Below the pieces are notes generated by a model. It had not been told where the DNA came from. It searched no databases and saw only the letters and a program-made list of their open reading frames with translations. This document shows, piece after piece, positions 49,602-59,592 of a stretch of 64,000 nt of DNA (its first letter is position 1; each line of letters starts with the position of its first letter). The DNA lies in assembly GCF_011806565.1 (NCBI RefSeq), contig NZ_JAATOP010000006.1, positions 62,001 to 126,000 on the forward strand. Reading direction: 5' to 3'. The translations under genes and the position numbers were made by a program. Source of the DNA: Marivivens donghaensis (GTDB taxonomy: Bacteria > Pseudomonadota > Alphaproteobacteria > Rhodobacterales > Rhodobacteraceae).

Positions 49602-50861
49602 TTATGAACGCGGATCAATCAGGTGCGCGAAGGAACCGTATGCGCGACCTTGTCGCAATCCCATAGGTGGCTGCGCGTTGCCCTCTGCATCCTTGGCGGT
49701 AAAGAGCGGCTCGCCCTCGGCCTTCAGCGTCGTAGCGTAGTGGAATTCGTGCGCGGCCCAGTGGCCGGTGAACGGGCCGCGCTCTGCGTGGACACCGCGG
49801 TAGCCGAGGTGGAGCTTGCGCTTGGCAAACGAGGTCTCCAGCCGCAGAAGGCCCGCCATCTCGTGACGTGTTCCCTCGGCATCGGTGAGGCCATCGCCCA
49901 GCACCATGTATCCGCCGCATTCACCATATATATCAGTGGTTTCAGCGGCACTCTTAAGGCTTGCAATGAAACCCGTCAGCTGGCCAGCATAAAGCTCGGG
50001 ATAACCGCCCGGAAGGTAAATCAGGTCCGCCTCGGGGATCGGGTCATTGGCGAGCGGAGAGAACAGACGCACCTCGGCGCCCGCGCTCTGCCAATCCTGC
50101 AAGAGGTGCGGATAGCTGAACGCGAATGCGCGGTCGCGGGCGACGGCGATGCTCTGGGCGGGTGGCTGAATAGGTGTACGGCGCGCTTGGGGGAGCGGCT
50201 CGGCCAGCGCGGTCAGGGCATCCACATCAACCGACCCAGCGACATGATCGGCGGCGAGGTCGAGGAACGCTTCCAGATCGGTGCGCTCTTCGGCTTGGAC
50301 CAAACCCAGATGGCGCGAAGGGGTCACGATCCCCGTTTGCCGCATCACGGCGCCGAGGACGGGAATGCCCATCGGCTCGAGCGCGTGGCGGAGCATCGTT
50401 TCGTGGCGCGGACTGCCGACCTTGTTCAGGATCACTCCGCCGATGCGGACGTCGGGCGCAAAGCCCGCGAAGCCAGCGACGAGCGGAGCAATCGACCCCG
50501 CCATGCTCGCCGCATCGACGATCAGAACGACGGGCAGACCGAGGTGACGGGCGAGGTCGGCGGTTGCGCCGCGTCCATCAGGCGGCGCGCCGTCGAACAG
50601 GCCCATCGCGCCCTCGATCAGCATCAGATCGTCGCCCCACGCGATGCCCTTGATCCGCTCCGGCGTCATCGCCCAAGCGTCGAGGTTCAGGCACGGCTGG
50701 CCCGTGGCGGCCTCATGGAAACGCGGGTCGATATAGTCGGGGCCGGACTTGCCGCTGCGCACGGGGATACCCATGCGCGCCAAGGCCCGCAGGATGCCGA
50801 GTGTAATCGTGGTTTTGCCCGAACCGGAGGCCGGAGCCGCGAGGATCAGCCCAGCGCTCAT
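49602..50861 (-). CDS. cobB: Cobyrinic acid a,c-diamide synthase
   Basis: A 419-residue ATP- and glutamine-dependent amidase of corrin synthesis. The N-terminal P-loop domain starts LILAAPASGSGKTTITLGILRA (core APASGSGKTT, about 7-16). The C-terminal class I glutaminase-like domain has YLPGGYPELYAGQL (about 275-288) and the nucleophile segment YGECGGYMVLG (about 315-325). Its ATG overlaps the cobA stop by four bases. CobB of the aerobic pathway acts on hydrogenobyrinic acid and CbiA on cobyrinic acid; the sequence alone does not separate them. Confidence 0.94.
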   Translation of the reverse strand: MSAGLILAAPASGSGKTTITLGILRALARMGIPVRSGKSGPDYIDPRFHEAATGQPCLNLDAWAMTPERIKGIAWGDDLMLIEGAMGLFDGAPPDGRGATADLARHLGLPVVLIVDAASMAGSIAPLVAGFAGFAPDVRIGGVILNKVGSPRHETMLRHALEPMGIPVLGAVMRQTGIVTPSRHLGLVQAEERTDLEAFLDLAADHVAGSVDVDALTALAEPLPQARRTPIQPPAQSIAVARDRAFAFSYPHLLQDWQSAGAEVRLFSPLANDPIPEADLIYLPGGYPELYAGQLTGFIASLKSAAETTDIYGECGGYMVLGDGLTDAEGTRHEMAGLLRLETSFAKRKLHLGYRGVHAERGPFTGHWAAHEFHYATTLKAEGEPLFTAKDAEGNAQPPMGLRQGRAYGSFAHLIDPRS

Positions 50862-51709
50862 GCGCTTTCGGCAGGCTTGCCGCGGCCCAGCGGATCGAGG
50901 TTGCGCGGCGCTTCACCGTTGGCCATGCCTTGCCAATCGAGCACCTGACGCATCAGCACCGAACGGCCGACGCAGATGATCGCGGGCGGCTCTAGTCCGG
51001 CGGCGGCGATGTCGGCCTCGATGGTGCCGAGCGTCGTCTCCAACACCTGTTGGTTCTTGGTCGTGGCGTTCGTCACCACGGCAACGGGTTCGCTTGCGGG
51101 GCGGCCCGCATTGCGCAGCGACTCGGTGATCTGGGCGATGTGCTTCATGCCCATGTAGATCACGAGGACCTGCGAGCCCTTGCTGATCGCTTCCCAATCG
51201 AGCGATTGCGGCGTGTTGCCCGACTGGTCGTGACCCGTGACAAACGTGACCGACTGGTTCACATCGCGGTGGGTAACGGGTACGCCAGCGTAGGCCAGGC
51301 CGCCGATGCCTGCGGAAATGCCGGGGATGATGCGGACAGGAACGCCGTGCTGGACGAGCGTCTGGGCTTCCTCACCGCCGCGACCGAAAACGAACGGGTC
51401 GCCGCCCTTGAGGCGGAGAACGCGTTTGCCCTCTTTGGCGAGGTCCACGAGGCGCAGGGAGATGTCGCGCTGCTTGGCCGACGGCTTGCCGCCGCGCTTG
51501 CCTGCGTAGACGTGCTCGGCCTGCGGAGCCCAGCTCAGGATCGCCTCATCAACCAGCGCGTCATAGATCACCACGTCTGCCTGACGCAGCGCGTTGACGG
51601 CATGGAGCGTCAGCAGACCCGGATCACCCGGACCAGCGCCGCAAAGCCATACCCAACCGGGTTTCATTTCGGGCCAGTCGTGGCCGGGAAGTTTGAGCGA
51701 TTCATCCAT
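50858..51709 (-). CDS. cobA: Uroporphyrinogen-III C-methyltransferase
   Basis: A 283-residue SAM-dependent methyltransferase that makes precorrin-2, the branch point to cobalamin and sirohaem. Motifs: VWLCGAGPGDPGLLTL (about 21-36), VVIYDALV, RLKGGDPFVFGRGGEE (about 97-112), RIIPGISAG, PVTHR and VIYMG. The frame is open to 52057, but the conserved protein and the ATG at 51709 set the start. It is a single-domain SUMT, without CysG-type dehydrogenase. It precedes cobB and diverges from cbiD by 97 bases; no riboswitch fits there. Confidence 0.95.
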   Translation of the reverse strand: MDESLKLPGHDWPEMKPGWVWLCGAGPGDPGLLTLHAVNALRQADVVIYDALVDEAILSWAPQAEHVYAGKRGGKPSAKQRDISLRLVDLAKEGKRVLRLKGGDPFVFGRGGEEAQTLVQHGVPVRIIPGISAGIGGLAYAGVPVTHRDVNQSVTFVTGHDQSGNTPQSLDWEAISKGSQVLVIYMGMKHIAQITESLRNAGRPASEPVAVVTNATTKNQQVLETTLGTIEADIAAAGLEPPAIICVGRSVLMRQVLDWQGMANGEAPRNLDPLGRGKPAESA

Positions 51710-51806
51710 GCGGTGCTTATGCCCCGACAGATCGGTTTGGAAAAGTCGACAAACGACGCAATTCGCCGGATTGGCGGCGGCTCGCACAATGCATATAGTC
51801 CGCCTC

Positions 51807-52856
51807 ATGACGCGCAAACCCGATGGACCGTTGCGCCGTGGCTGGACCACGGGCGCTTGTGCAACCGCCGCCACAAAGGCGGCGTTGATGCGTTTGTGGG
51901 GCGGTGAATGGCCGTCCAGCGTCGGGATTACACTGCCGCGCGGAGAGACGCCGGTGTTCGAACTGGCCCACACCGAGGCAGGTGACGGCTGGGCCGAAGC
52001 GGGCATCATCAAGGACGCGGGCGACGACCCCGACGTGACCCACGGCGCGTTGATCATCGCGCGGGTCGAGGCGTCCTCGGGCGGCGTTCAGTTCAAAGGC
52101 GGGCAGGGCGTCGGCACCGTGACCAAGGCGGGTCTGCCCATCGGCGTCGGCGAGCCTGCGATCAATCCCGTGCCCCGCGCCATGATGGATGAAATTGTCG
52201 CCGAGATGGCCAGCGAGTACGGGCAGTCGCCCGACATCCAGATCACCGTTTCCGTGCCGAAGGGCGAAGAACTGGCCAAGAAAACATGGAACCCGCGCCT
52301 CGGGATTGTCGGCGGGATTTCGATCCTCGGGACGACGGGTGTGGTGAGGCCGTTCTCTTGCGCCGCATGGATTGCGTCGATCCATCGCGGGGTTGATGTG
52401 GCCGTGGCGAACGGCATTCCGCATGTGGCGGGGTGCACGGGCGCGACCTCCGAGACGGTGGTTCAGGGGCTCTATGATCTGCCCGATTTCGCGATGCTCG
52501 ATATGGGCGATTTTGCGGGCGGGATGCTGAAGTACCTCAGGAAATACGATGTGCCGCGCCTGACTATCGGCGGAGGTATCGGAAAGCTGGCAAAGCTGGC
52601 GCAGGGTGCGGTCGATCTGCACTCGGGCCGTTCGCAGGTCGATTTCGATATGCTTGCCGACTGGATGGGCGACGACCGCCTGCGGACCGCCAACACCACG
52701 CTCGAAGCCTACCAGATCGCGGGCGCTCCGCTGGCGCAGACCATCGCGGACAAGGCGCGGAAGCAGGCTGCGCAAATGCTCGGCGATGCGCCTACCGCCG
52801 TGGATATCGTCGTGATAGACCGCGCGGGAAATATCCTAGCGCGGAGCAATCCATGA
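51807..52856 (+). CDS. cbiD: Cobalt-precorrin-5B C1-methyltransferase
   Basis: A 349-residue enzyme with the CbiD start RRGWTTGACATAATKAAL (about 11-28). GTVTKAGLPIGVGEPAINPVPR follows (about 105-126, shown in part: KAGLPIGVGEPAINPVPR), then GTTGVVRPFS (about 176-185). CbiD replaces CobF-type chemistry and is typical of the anaerobic route, though it also occurs in mixed clusters. The ATG at 51807 was chosen; 51789 would add six residues. Its stop overlaps cobK by four bases. Confidence 0.94.
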   Translation: MTRKPDGPLRRGWTTGACATAATKAALMRLWGGEWPSSVGITLPRGETPVFELAHTEAGDGWAEAGIIKDAGDDPDVTHGALIIARVEASSGGVQFKGGQGVGTVTKAGLPIGVGEPAINPVPRAMMDEIVAEMASEYGQSPDIQITVSVPKGEELAKKTWNPRLGIVGGISILGTTGVVRPFSCAAWIASIHRGVDVAVANGIPHVAGCTGATSETVVQGLYDLPDFAMLDMGDFAGGMLKYLRKYDVPRLTIGGGIGKLAKLAQGAVDLHSGRSQVDFDMLADWMGDDRLRTANTTLEAYQIAGAPLAQTIADKARKQAAQMLGDAPTAVDIVVIDRAGNILARSNP

Positions 52857-53563
52857 TCCTGCTATTGGCCGGAACGACCGAGGCCAGAAAACTGTCGTGG
52901 CTGCTGAACGACTACGGGCTTGAGGCGATGGCCTCGCTCGCTGGTGAAACGTCCGAACCCGCGAAACTCGGCATTCCCACGCGGGTGGGCGGCTTTGGCG
53001 GCGCGATGGCGTTTCGCGCTTTCCTCGACGACAACAAAATCAGCGCGGTTGTCGACGCCACGCATCCGTTTGCCGTCAGCATCACGCGCCGCACTGCCCG
53101 TATTTGCGAGGAAAAGGGCGTTCCCTACATGCAGCTCGAACGCCCGATGTGGGAGCCCGAGCCCGACGACGAATGGTGGTTCGTTGGCGATCTGGCCGAG
53201 GCGGGAAAGCACATTCCCGAAGGCGCAAAGGTGTTTGCCGCTGTGGGCCGTAAGGCCGCAGAAGAGCTCGATCTGCCGAACCGCGAGCTTTACGTGCGCA
53301 CCGTTGATCCGCAGGAAGACACCGACACCATCAAGTTCATCACCGGTCGCCCGCCGTTTGCGCAGGCCGAAGAGGTGGAACTGTTCAAATCGCTCGGTAT
53401 CGACTGGCTGATCGCCAAGAACTCCGGCGGGGCGACTGACGGCAAACTGCTGGCTGCGCGCGAACTCCACATGCCCGTTCTGATGCAGAGCCGCCCCAAA
53501 GCGCCCGTGACGCAGTGCCGCGAGCGGGTGCAGGATGTGCTCGATTGGCTGCTTGACCTATGA
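52853..53563 (+). CDS. cobK: Precorrin-6A reductase (CobK/CbiJ)
   Basis: A 236-residue NADPH-dependent reductase of corrin synthesis. It starts LLLAGTTEARKLSWLLNDYG, with DATHPFAVSITRRTARIC (about 64-81), a family hallmark, and KNSGGATDGKLLAARELHMPV near the C-terminus (about 187-207, shown in part: KNSGGATDGKLLAAR). The start overlaps cbiD (ATGA) and the stop overlaps the glycosylase gene (ATGA), so three or four genes are translationally coupled. Confidence 0.94.
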   Translation: MILLLAGTTEARKLSWLLNDYGLEAMASLAGETSEPAKLGIPTRVGGFGGAMAFRAFLDDNKISAVVDATHPFAVSITRRTARICEEKGVPYMQLERPMWEPEPDDEWWFVGDLAEAGKHIPEGAKVFAAVGRKAAEELDLPNRELYVRTVDPQEDTDTIKFITGRPPFAQAEEVELFKSLGIDWLIAKNSGGATDGKLLAARELHMPVLMQSRPKAPVTQCRERVQDVLDWLLDL

Positions 53564-54183
53564 GGCTGATCGAGAGCGATAACTGCGTCCTCGAAGGCGT
53601 CGAATGGCTGGCAAAGTCCGAGCCGCGCTTTGCCTACGCCTACGAACAGACGGGCCCGCTGCCGCTGCGCCTTCGGCCCGACGGGTTCGACCGTTTGCTG
53701 TCCGCGATCGTAAGTCAGCAGGTCAGCGTGGCGTCGGCCACCGCGATCTGGAACAAGCTCGAAGTGGCGGGGATGACCTCGCCCGCGTTGATCCTCCAGA
53801 CCAGCGACGAAGACCTCCGCGCACTTGGGCTGTCGCGGCAGAAGGCCCGCTATGCCCGCGCCTTGGCCGAGGCGGACATCGACTACATCGCGCTGCGCGA
53901 AATGCCGACCGATGACGTGGTGAAAACGCTCGTAGCCGTGCCTGGTATCGGTATCTGGACGGCAGAGATTTACGCGATGTTCGCGCTCGGCCACGCGGAC
54001 GTGCTGCCTGCGGGCGATCTGGCGCTTCAGGAAGCTGCCCGTATTCTGTTCGAACATGACGAACGGCCCAAGGAAAAGGCGTTCCGCACCATGGGCGACG
54101 CTTGGGCACCGTGGAGATCCGTTGCAGCGCGGCTTCTGTGGGCCTACTACGCTGTGGCAAAAGAGAGAGAAGGTATCCGATGA
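53560..54183 (+). CDS. DNA-3-methyladenine glycosylase II (AlkA-like, HhH-GPD)
   Basis: A 207-residue base-excision-repair glycosylase without the N-terminal AlkA_N domain. The fold's SAIVSQQVSVASATAIW is at about 47-63. The helix-hairpin-helix LVAVPGIGIWTAEIYAMFAL is near 125-144 and the catalytic aspartate is in DVLPAGDLALQ (about 147-157). It removes alkylated purines. It is coupled by 4-base overlaps to cobK before it and to the carboxylesterase after it, an odd neighbourhood for a repair gene. Confidence 0.92.
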   Translation: MRLIESDNCVLEGVEWLAKSEPRFAYAYEQTGPLPLRLRPDGFDRLLSAIVSQQVSVASATAIWNKLEVAGMTSPALILQTSDEDLRALGLSRQKARYARALAEADIDYIALREMPTDDVVKTLVAVPGIGIWTAEIYAMFALGHADVLPAGDLALQEAARILFEHDERPKEKAFRTMGDAWAPWRSVAARLLWAYYAVAKEREGIR

Positions 54184-54845
54184 CACGCGCACTTCAGGCA
54201 GACAAACGCGATCCGCTTTCGGGCGAACTCCGCTCCGCAGTGGTGTTCCTGCACGGCTACGGCGCCAACGGTGCCGACCTCCTAGGCCTTGCCGATCCGC
54301 TGGCAGAGCACATGCCCGACACCATGTTCATCGCACCCGATGCCCCCGAGAACTGCAACGGCGCGCCCTTCGGTTTCCAGTGGTTCCCGATCCCGTGGAT
54401 CGACGGATCGAGCGAAGAGGAATCGCGCGAGGGTCTCTATCGCGCCGCTGGCGATCTGAATGCTTTCCTTGATGGCATCATGGTCGACTACGATCTGCTG
54501 CCCGAGCAGGTCATGCTGTTCGGTTTCAGCCAAGGCACCATGATGTCGCTGCATGTCGCCCCGCGCCGCGAGGACGCTGTGGCAGGCATCGTCGCGTTTT
54601 CGGGCCGTCTGCTTGAGCCGGAACTGCTGGAGGACGAGGTCCAGTGCAAGCCGCCGGTCCTGCTGGTTCACGGCGACATGGACGATGTCGTCCCGCCCCA
54701 ATCGCTGCCCGAAGCCGCCGAAGCGCTGCAAAAGGCCGGTTGGAAAGAGGTTTACGCCCACATCATGAAGGGCACCGCCCACGGCATCGCGCCGGACGGT
54801 CTTCAGGTGGCGCTGGCCTTCATGCGCGAGCGCCTCGGCTACTAA
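54180..54845 (+). CDS. Phospholipase/carboxylesterase family hydrolase
   Basis: A 221-residue alpha/beta hydrolase. VVFLHGYGANGADLLGLA (about 21-38) holds the oxyanion region and LFGFSQGTMMSL (about 117-128) the nucleophile serine. The acid is in HGDMDDVVP (about 162-170) and the histidine in GTAHGI (about 198-203). The family includes broad carboxylesterases and lysophospholipase/thioesterases. The ATG at 54180 overlaps the preceding stop (ATGA); an upstream frame extension to 54102 is ignored. It is the last gene of the cbiD operon. Confidence 0.92.
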   Translation: MTRALQADKRDPLSGELRSAVVFLHGYGANGADLLGLADPLAEHMPDTMFIAPDAPENCNGAPFGFQWFPIPWIDGSSEEESREGLYRAAGDLNAFLDGIMVDYDLLPEQVMLFGFSQGTMMSLHVAPRREDAVAGIVAFSGRLLEPELLEDEVQCKPPVLLVHGDMDDVVPPQSLPEAAEALQKAGWKEVYAHIMKGTAHGIAPDGLQVALAFMRERLGY

Positions 54846-55043
54846 GCTGCCACGTTTTTCAGCACTCTATACAGCGTGACGTCATATAGGCGTCACGTTA
54901 CCGTTTTATCCGTTCAGTCAGCGCGGCTCTGCATCTTGTACCACTTGTCACAGTGTCCACGAGATATATAGTCGAGTTATGGTCGGAGCGGGTGCTCCCG
55001 CTCTGGTGCTATCTAGCAGTCAGGGCAGGGGAGATTTGGTCCC
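54846..55043. other. Intergenic region with inverted repeat CGTGACG-N9-CGTCACG
   Basis: The arms lie at 54875-54881 and 54891-54897, ten bases between arm ends minus one. This could be an operator for the HNH gene or a stem-loop closing the cbiD operon; no T-run follows. The rest of this 198-base stretch is unremarkable and presumably contains the HNH gene promoter (A+T-rich near 54960-54985). Confidence 0.45.
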
Positions 55044-55625
55044 ATGGACGGTGATTTCAGGACAAACTTTGTCAGAGAAGGCTCGGGGCGAAGTCACCCT
55101 GCGCTGGTTCTGAACGCGGATTTCAGGCCGCTTTCGTATTATCCGCTGTCGATCTGGCCTTGGCAGGAAGCCGTGAAAGCCGTCTGGCTGGACCGTGTGG
55201 ATGTCGTCGCCACCTACGACGAGATGGTCCACAGTCCCTCGACCGAGTTCCTCATACCCTCGGTTGTCGTCCTCAAAGATTATGTAGCTCCTCAAAAGCG
55301 CGTGGCCTTCACGCGCTTTAATCTTTTTCTGAGGGACGGTTTCTGCTGCCAGTATTGCGGATCGCGGGGCGATCTGACCTTCGATCACGTCGTACCCCGT
55401 GCCCGCGGCGGCATTACGAGCTGGGAAAACGTGGTGGCTGCCTGTTCTCCGTGCAATCTGCGCAAAGGGTCGAAAAGCCTGCGCCAGTCGGGTCTGAATT
55501 TGCGCAAACCACCCCGTCAGCCTACCGCAGAGCAACTTCGGCAGGTGGGGCGTAAATTTCAGCCAAGCCACGTTCACCATACGTGGATGGACTACCTCTA
55601 TTGGGATGCCGAGCTGGAAGCCTGA
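55044..55625 (+). CDS. HNH endonuclease family protein
   Basis: A 193-residue protein with an N-terminal segment ALVLNADFRPLSYYPLSIWPW (shown in part: LNADFRPLSYYPLSIWPW, about 23-40) and a zinc-bound HNH nuclease domain at about 100-150. It has CQYCG, the catalytic FDHVVPRARGG, NVVAACSPCNLRKGS. All four cysteines and the histidine are present, so a working nuclease is likely. Single chromosomal HNH proteins of this build are widespread in bacteria with unknown role; no restriction or toxin partner lies nearby. Confidence 0.88.
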   Translation: MDGDFRTNFVREGSGRSHPALVLNADFRPLSYYPLSIWPWQEAVKAVWLDRVDVVATYDEMVHSPSTEFLIPSVVVLKDYVAPQKRVAFTRFNLFLRDGFCCQYCGSRGDLTFDHVVPRARGGITSWENVVAACSPCNLRKGSKSLRQSGLNLRKPPRQPTAEQLRQVGRKFQPSHVHHTWMDYLYWDAELEA

Positions 55626-55678
55626 TATTCAAATTCGCTTTAATAATCCGGCTGCTGCGCTAGACTTTCTCCTGCTGT

Positions 55679-55708
55679 CATAATAGGTAACAGTCGTTAG
55701 CGCTAACG
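55679..55708 (+). promoter_or_regulatory. zwf operon control region: -10-like CATAAT and LacI-type palindrome
   Basis: CGTTAGCGCTAACG (55695-55708) is a perfect 14-bp palindrome with a central CG, the hallmark of LacI/GalR-family operators. It lies 31 bases before the zwf ATG and 10 bases after a CATAAT that could be the -10 box. The -35 box is not clear. In Rhodobacter the LacI-family regulator CceR controls these genes; this site would fit it. Confidence 0.72.
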
Positions 55709-55738
55709 AGCGCATATGACCAACAGCGGAGAACTTCT

Positions 55739-57193
<1,455 letters not shown>

Positions 57194-57204
57194 GAAAACA
57201 AAGC

Positions 57205-57224
57205 AGGCGGGGACTTCCCCGCCT
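57205..57224 (+). other. Stem-loop between zwf and pgl
   Basis: AGGCGGGG-actt-CCCCGCCT, 12 bases after the zwf stop, followed by CTCTGCTCC and not by a T-run. Probably a partial terminator or RNA-stability element that lowers pgl-pgi expression relative to zwf. Confidence 0.7.
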
Positions 57225-57251
57225 CTCTGCTCCTAAACGCAGGAAAAGACT

Positions 57252-57923
57252 ATGGAACTAATCGAATACGCAGACGTCGACATGCTGATGATCCAGCTCG
57301 CGAACAAGATCGCGGGCCAGCTTCGCGAAAGCCTGCAATCGGAAGACTTCGCCACGCTCGCCGTTCCGGGTGGCACCACCCCCGGTCCGATGTTCGACTC
57401 GCTCTGCGCCGCCGAACTGGACTGGTCGCGTGTGAAGGTCATGCTGACCGACGAACGTTGGGTTCCCGAAACCTCGGACCGCTCAAACACCCGCCTCATC
57501 AAAGAGCGCCTGCTGACCGACCGCGCCGCTGCCGCGACCCACCTTCCGCTGTTCGCCGAAGGTGGCACCGCCGAAGAAAAGCTGCCCGAAGTCGCTGGCC
57601 CGATCGAAGCGAACCTGCCGCTCTCCGTTTGCCTTCTGGGCATGGGTGCCGACATGCACACCGCTTCGATCTTCCCCGGTGCCGACCGTCTGAATGACGC
57701 GCTGACCGGCACCGACACCCTTTATCCGATGCGTGCTCCCGGTGCGCCGGAACCGCGTATTACCCTCTCGGCTCACGTGCTGAACAACGCGATGCGCCGT
57801 CACATCCTCATCATCGGGCAGGAAAAGCGCGAGGCGCTGGAGAAAGCCCGTCACCTTTCCCCGCAAGAGGCACCCGTGGCCTCGATCCTCCAGGGGACAA
57901 CCGTTCATTGGGCAGATAAATGA
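57252..57923 (+). CDS. pgl: 6-phosphogluconolactonase
   Basis: A 223-residue DevB/NagB-fold lactonase acting directly after Zwf. It shows [16 protein letters not shown] (about 36-51), [20 protein letters not shown] (about 64-83) and [17 protein letters not shown] (about 129-145), the family's active-site blocks. AGGAAAA precedes the ATG. Its stop overlaps pgi by four bases. Confidence 0.96.
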   Translation: MELIEYADVDMLMIQLANKIAGQLRESLQSEDFATLAVPGGTTPGPMFDSLCAAELDWSRVKVMLTDERWVPETSDRSNTRLIKERLLTDRAAAATHLPLFAEGGTAEEKLPEVAGPIEANLPLSVCLLGMGADMHTASIFPGADRLNDALTGTDTLYPMRAPGAPEPRITLSAHVLNNAMRRHILIIGQEKREALEKARHLSPQEAPVASILQGTTVHWADK

Positions 57924-59524
57924 CCATTTTTGACGCACTGAAAGCGCATCAGGCGACCGTTGCGGATCGCCGGATCGAAACCATGCTGGACGCAGGCCGT
58001 GCCAAGGATTTCTCGGCTTCGGCAGGCGAGTTGCTGTTCGATTACTCCAAGACCAACATCGACGGCGAAGGCCGCGCGCTGCTGATCGACCTGCTCGAAC
58101 AGACCGGCGTTGCCGCCAAGCGCGACGCGATGTTCTCGGGCGAGAAGATCAACGAAACCGAAGGCCGCGCCGTGCTCCATACCGCGCTGCGCAACATCGA
58201 CGGTAAGCCTGTCGTCGTTGACGGCGAAGACGTGATGCCGGGCGTGCTCGAAACGCTGGCCCGCATGGAGAAGTTCGCGACCGAAGTCCGCGACGGCATC
58301 TTCGAAGGTCAGGGCGGCAAGATCACCGACGTGATCAACATCGGCATCGGCGGCTCCGACCTCGGTCCGGCGATGGGTTACCTCGCGCTGGCGCCTTACG
58401 CTGACGGCCCGCGCTGCCACTTCGTATCGAACGTCGATCCCGCCGACATCTTCCAGACGATGGAAAAGTGCGATCCAGCAACGACCCTCGTGATCGTCGC
58501 GTCGAAGACCTTCACCACCATCGAAACGATGACCAACGCCCGCACCGCCAAAGAGTGGATGAGCGAGCAGGTCACCGACGCGTCGGCCCAGTTTGCCGCG
58601 CTGTCGACCGCGATGGACAAGACCGCCGCCTTCGGCATCCCCGCCAACCGGGTCTTTGGTTTCGAGGACTGGGTCGGTGGCCGCTACTCCATGTGGGGTC
58701 CGATCGGTCTGTCGCTGATGATCGCCGTCGGTCCGCAGAACTTCCGCGAGTTCCTGCGCGGCGGTCAGGAAATGGACAAGCATTTCTGCTCCACCGAGTG
58801 GTCGCAGAACGTCCCCGCGATGCTGGCTCTGGTCGGTCTGTGGCACAATCAGGTCTGCGGTCACGCGACCCGCGCCGTGCTGCCCTACGACAACAACCTC
58901 GCGCGCCTGCCGGCATACCTCCAGCAGCTCGAGATGGAGTCGAACGGCAAGGGCGTCAGCATGGACGGCGAAGACCTCGCGTTCAACAGCGGTCCGGTTG
59001 TCTGGGGTGAACCCGGCACCAACGGTCAGCACGCCTTCTACCAGCTGATCCATCAAGGCACCCGCGTGATCCCGTGCGAATTCCTCGTTGCCGCCAAGGG
59101 CCACGAGCCGGAACTGCACTACCAGCACCAGCTGCTCGTCGCGAACTGCCTCGCGCAGTCCGAAGCGCTGATGAAGGGTCGTTCGCTGGACGAAGCGCGC
59201 GGTAAGGTCGCTGACAAGTTCGAAGGCGCAGAGCTGGAACGTCAGGCCAAGCACCGTGTGTTCGTCGGCAACCGCCCGTCGACCACGCTGGCCTACCCGC
59301 AGCTGACGCCGCTCATGCTCGGTCAGATCATCGCGCTCTATGAACACCGCGTGTTCGTTGAGGGCGTGGTTCTGGGCATCAACTCCTACGACCAGTGGGG
59401 CGTCGAGCTGGGCAAAGAGCTCGCAACCGCGCTTCAGCCGGTCGTCGAGGGCAAGGAAGATGCGGCGGGCAAGGACGGCTCGACCGCTGCGCTGGTCGGC
59501 TTCCTGCGTGGCAACGGCCTCTGA
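57920..59524 (+). CDS. pgi: Glucose-6-phosphate isomerase
   Basis: A 534-residue isomerase linking fructose-6-phosphate and glucose-6-phosphate, so that gluconeogenic carbon can re-enter the Entner-Doudoroff route. Signature blocks: [16 protein letters not shown] (about 139-154), [15 protein letters not shown] (about 193-207), [13 protein letters not shown] (about 253-265) and the C-terminal [14 protein letters not shown] (about 489-502). Its start overlaps pgl by four bases, and a strong terminator follows. Length is standard for the long form. Confidence 0.97.
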   Translation: MTIFDALKAHQATVADRRIETMLDAGRAKDFSASAGELLFDYSKTNIDGEGRALLIDLLEQTGVAAKRDAMFSGEKINETEGRAVLHTALRNIDGKPVVVDGEDVMPGVLETLARMEKFATEVRDGIFEGQGGKITDVINIGIGGSDLGPAMGYLALAPYADGPRCHFVSNVDPADIFQTMEKCDPATTLVIVASKTFTTIETMTNARTAKEWMSEQVTDASAQFAALSTAMDKTAAFGIPANRVFGFEDWVGGRYSMWGPIGLSLMIAVGPQNFREFLRGGQEMDKHFCSTEWSQNVPAMLALVGLWHNQVCGHATRAVLPYDNNLARLPAYLQQLEMESNGKGVSMDGEDLAFNSGPVVWGEPGTNGQHAFYQLIHQGTRVIPCEFLVAAKGHEPELHYQHQLLVANCLAQSEALMKGRSLDEARGKVADKFEGAELERQAKHRVFVGNRPSTTLAYPQLTPLMLGQIIALYEHRVFVEGVVLGINSYDQWGVELGKELATALQPVVEGKEDAAGKDGSTAALVGFLRGNGL

Positions 59525-59544
59525 TTTTCCATCAAAGAACGCAA

Positions 59545-59572
59545 AAAGGGCCGCCCGATGGGGCGGCCCTTT
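59545..59572. terminator. Bidirectional terminator between pgi and the fasciclin gene
   Basis: AAAGGGCCGCCC-gatg-GGGCGGCCCTTT, a 12-bp perfect stem, between convergent stops at 59524 and 59593. Confidence 0.93.
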
Positions 59573-59592
59573 CCGTTTGTATCTCTGGGAGA

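Noticed and set aside
51710..51806. Possible cobalamin riboswitch between cobA and cbiD
   Set aside because: The gap is 97 bases, too short for a B12 riboswitch plus promoters, and it lacks the conserved core.
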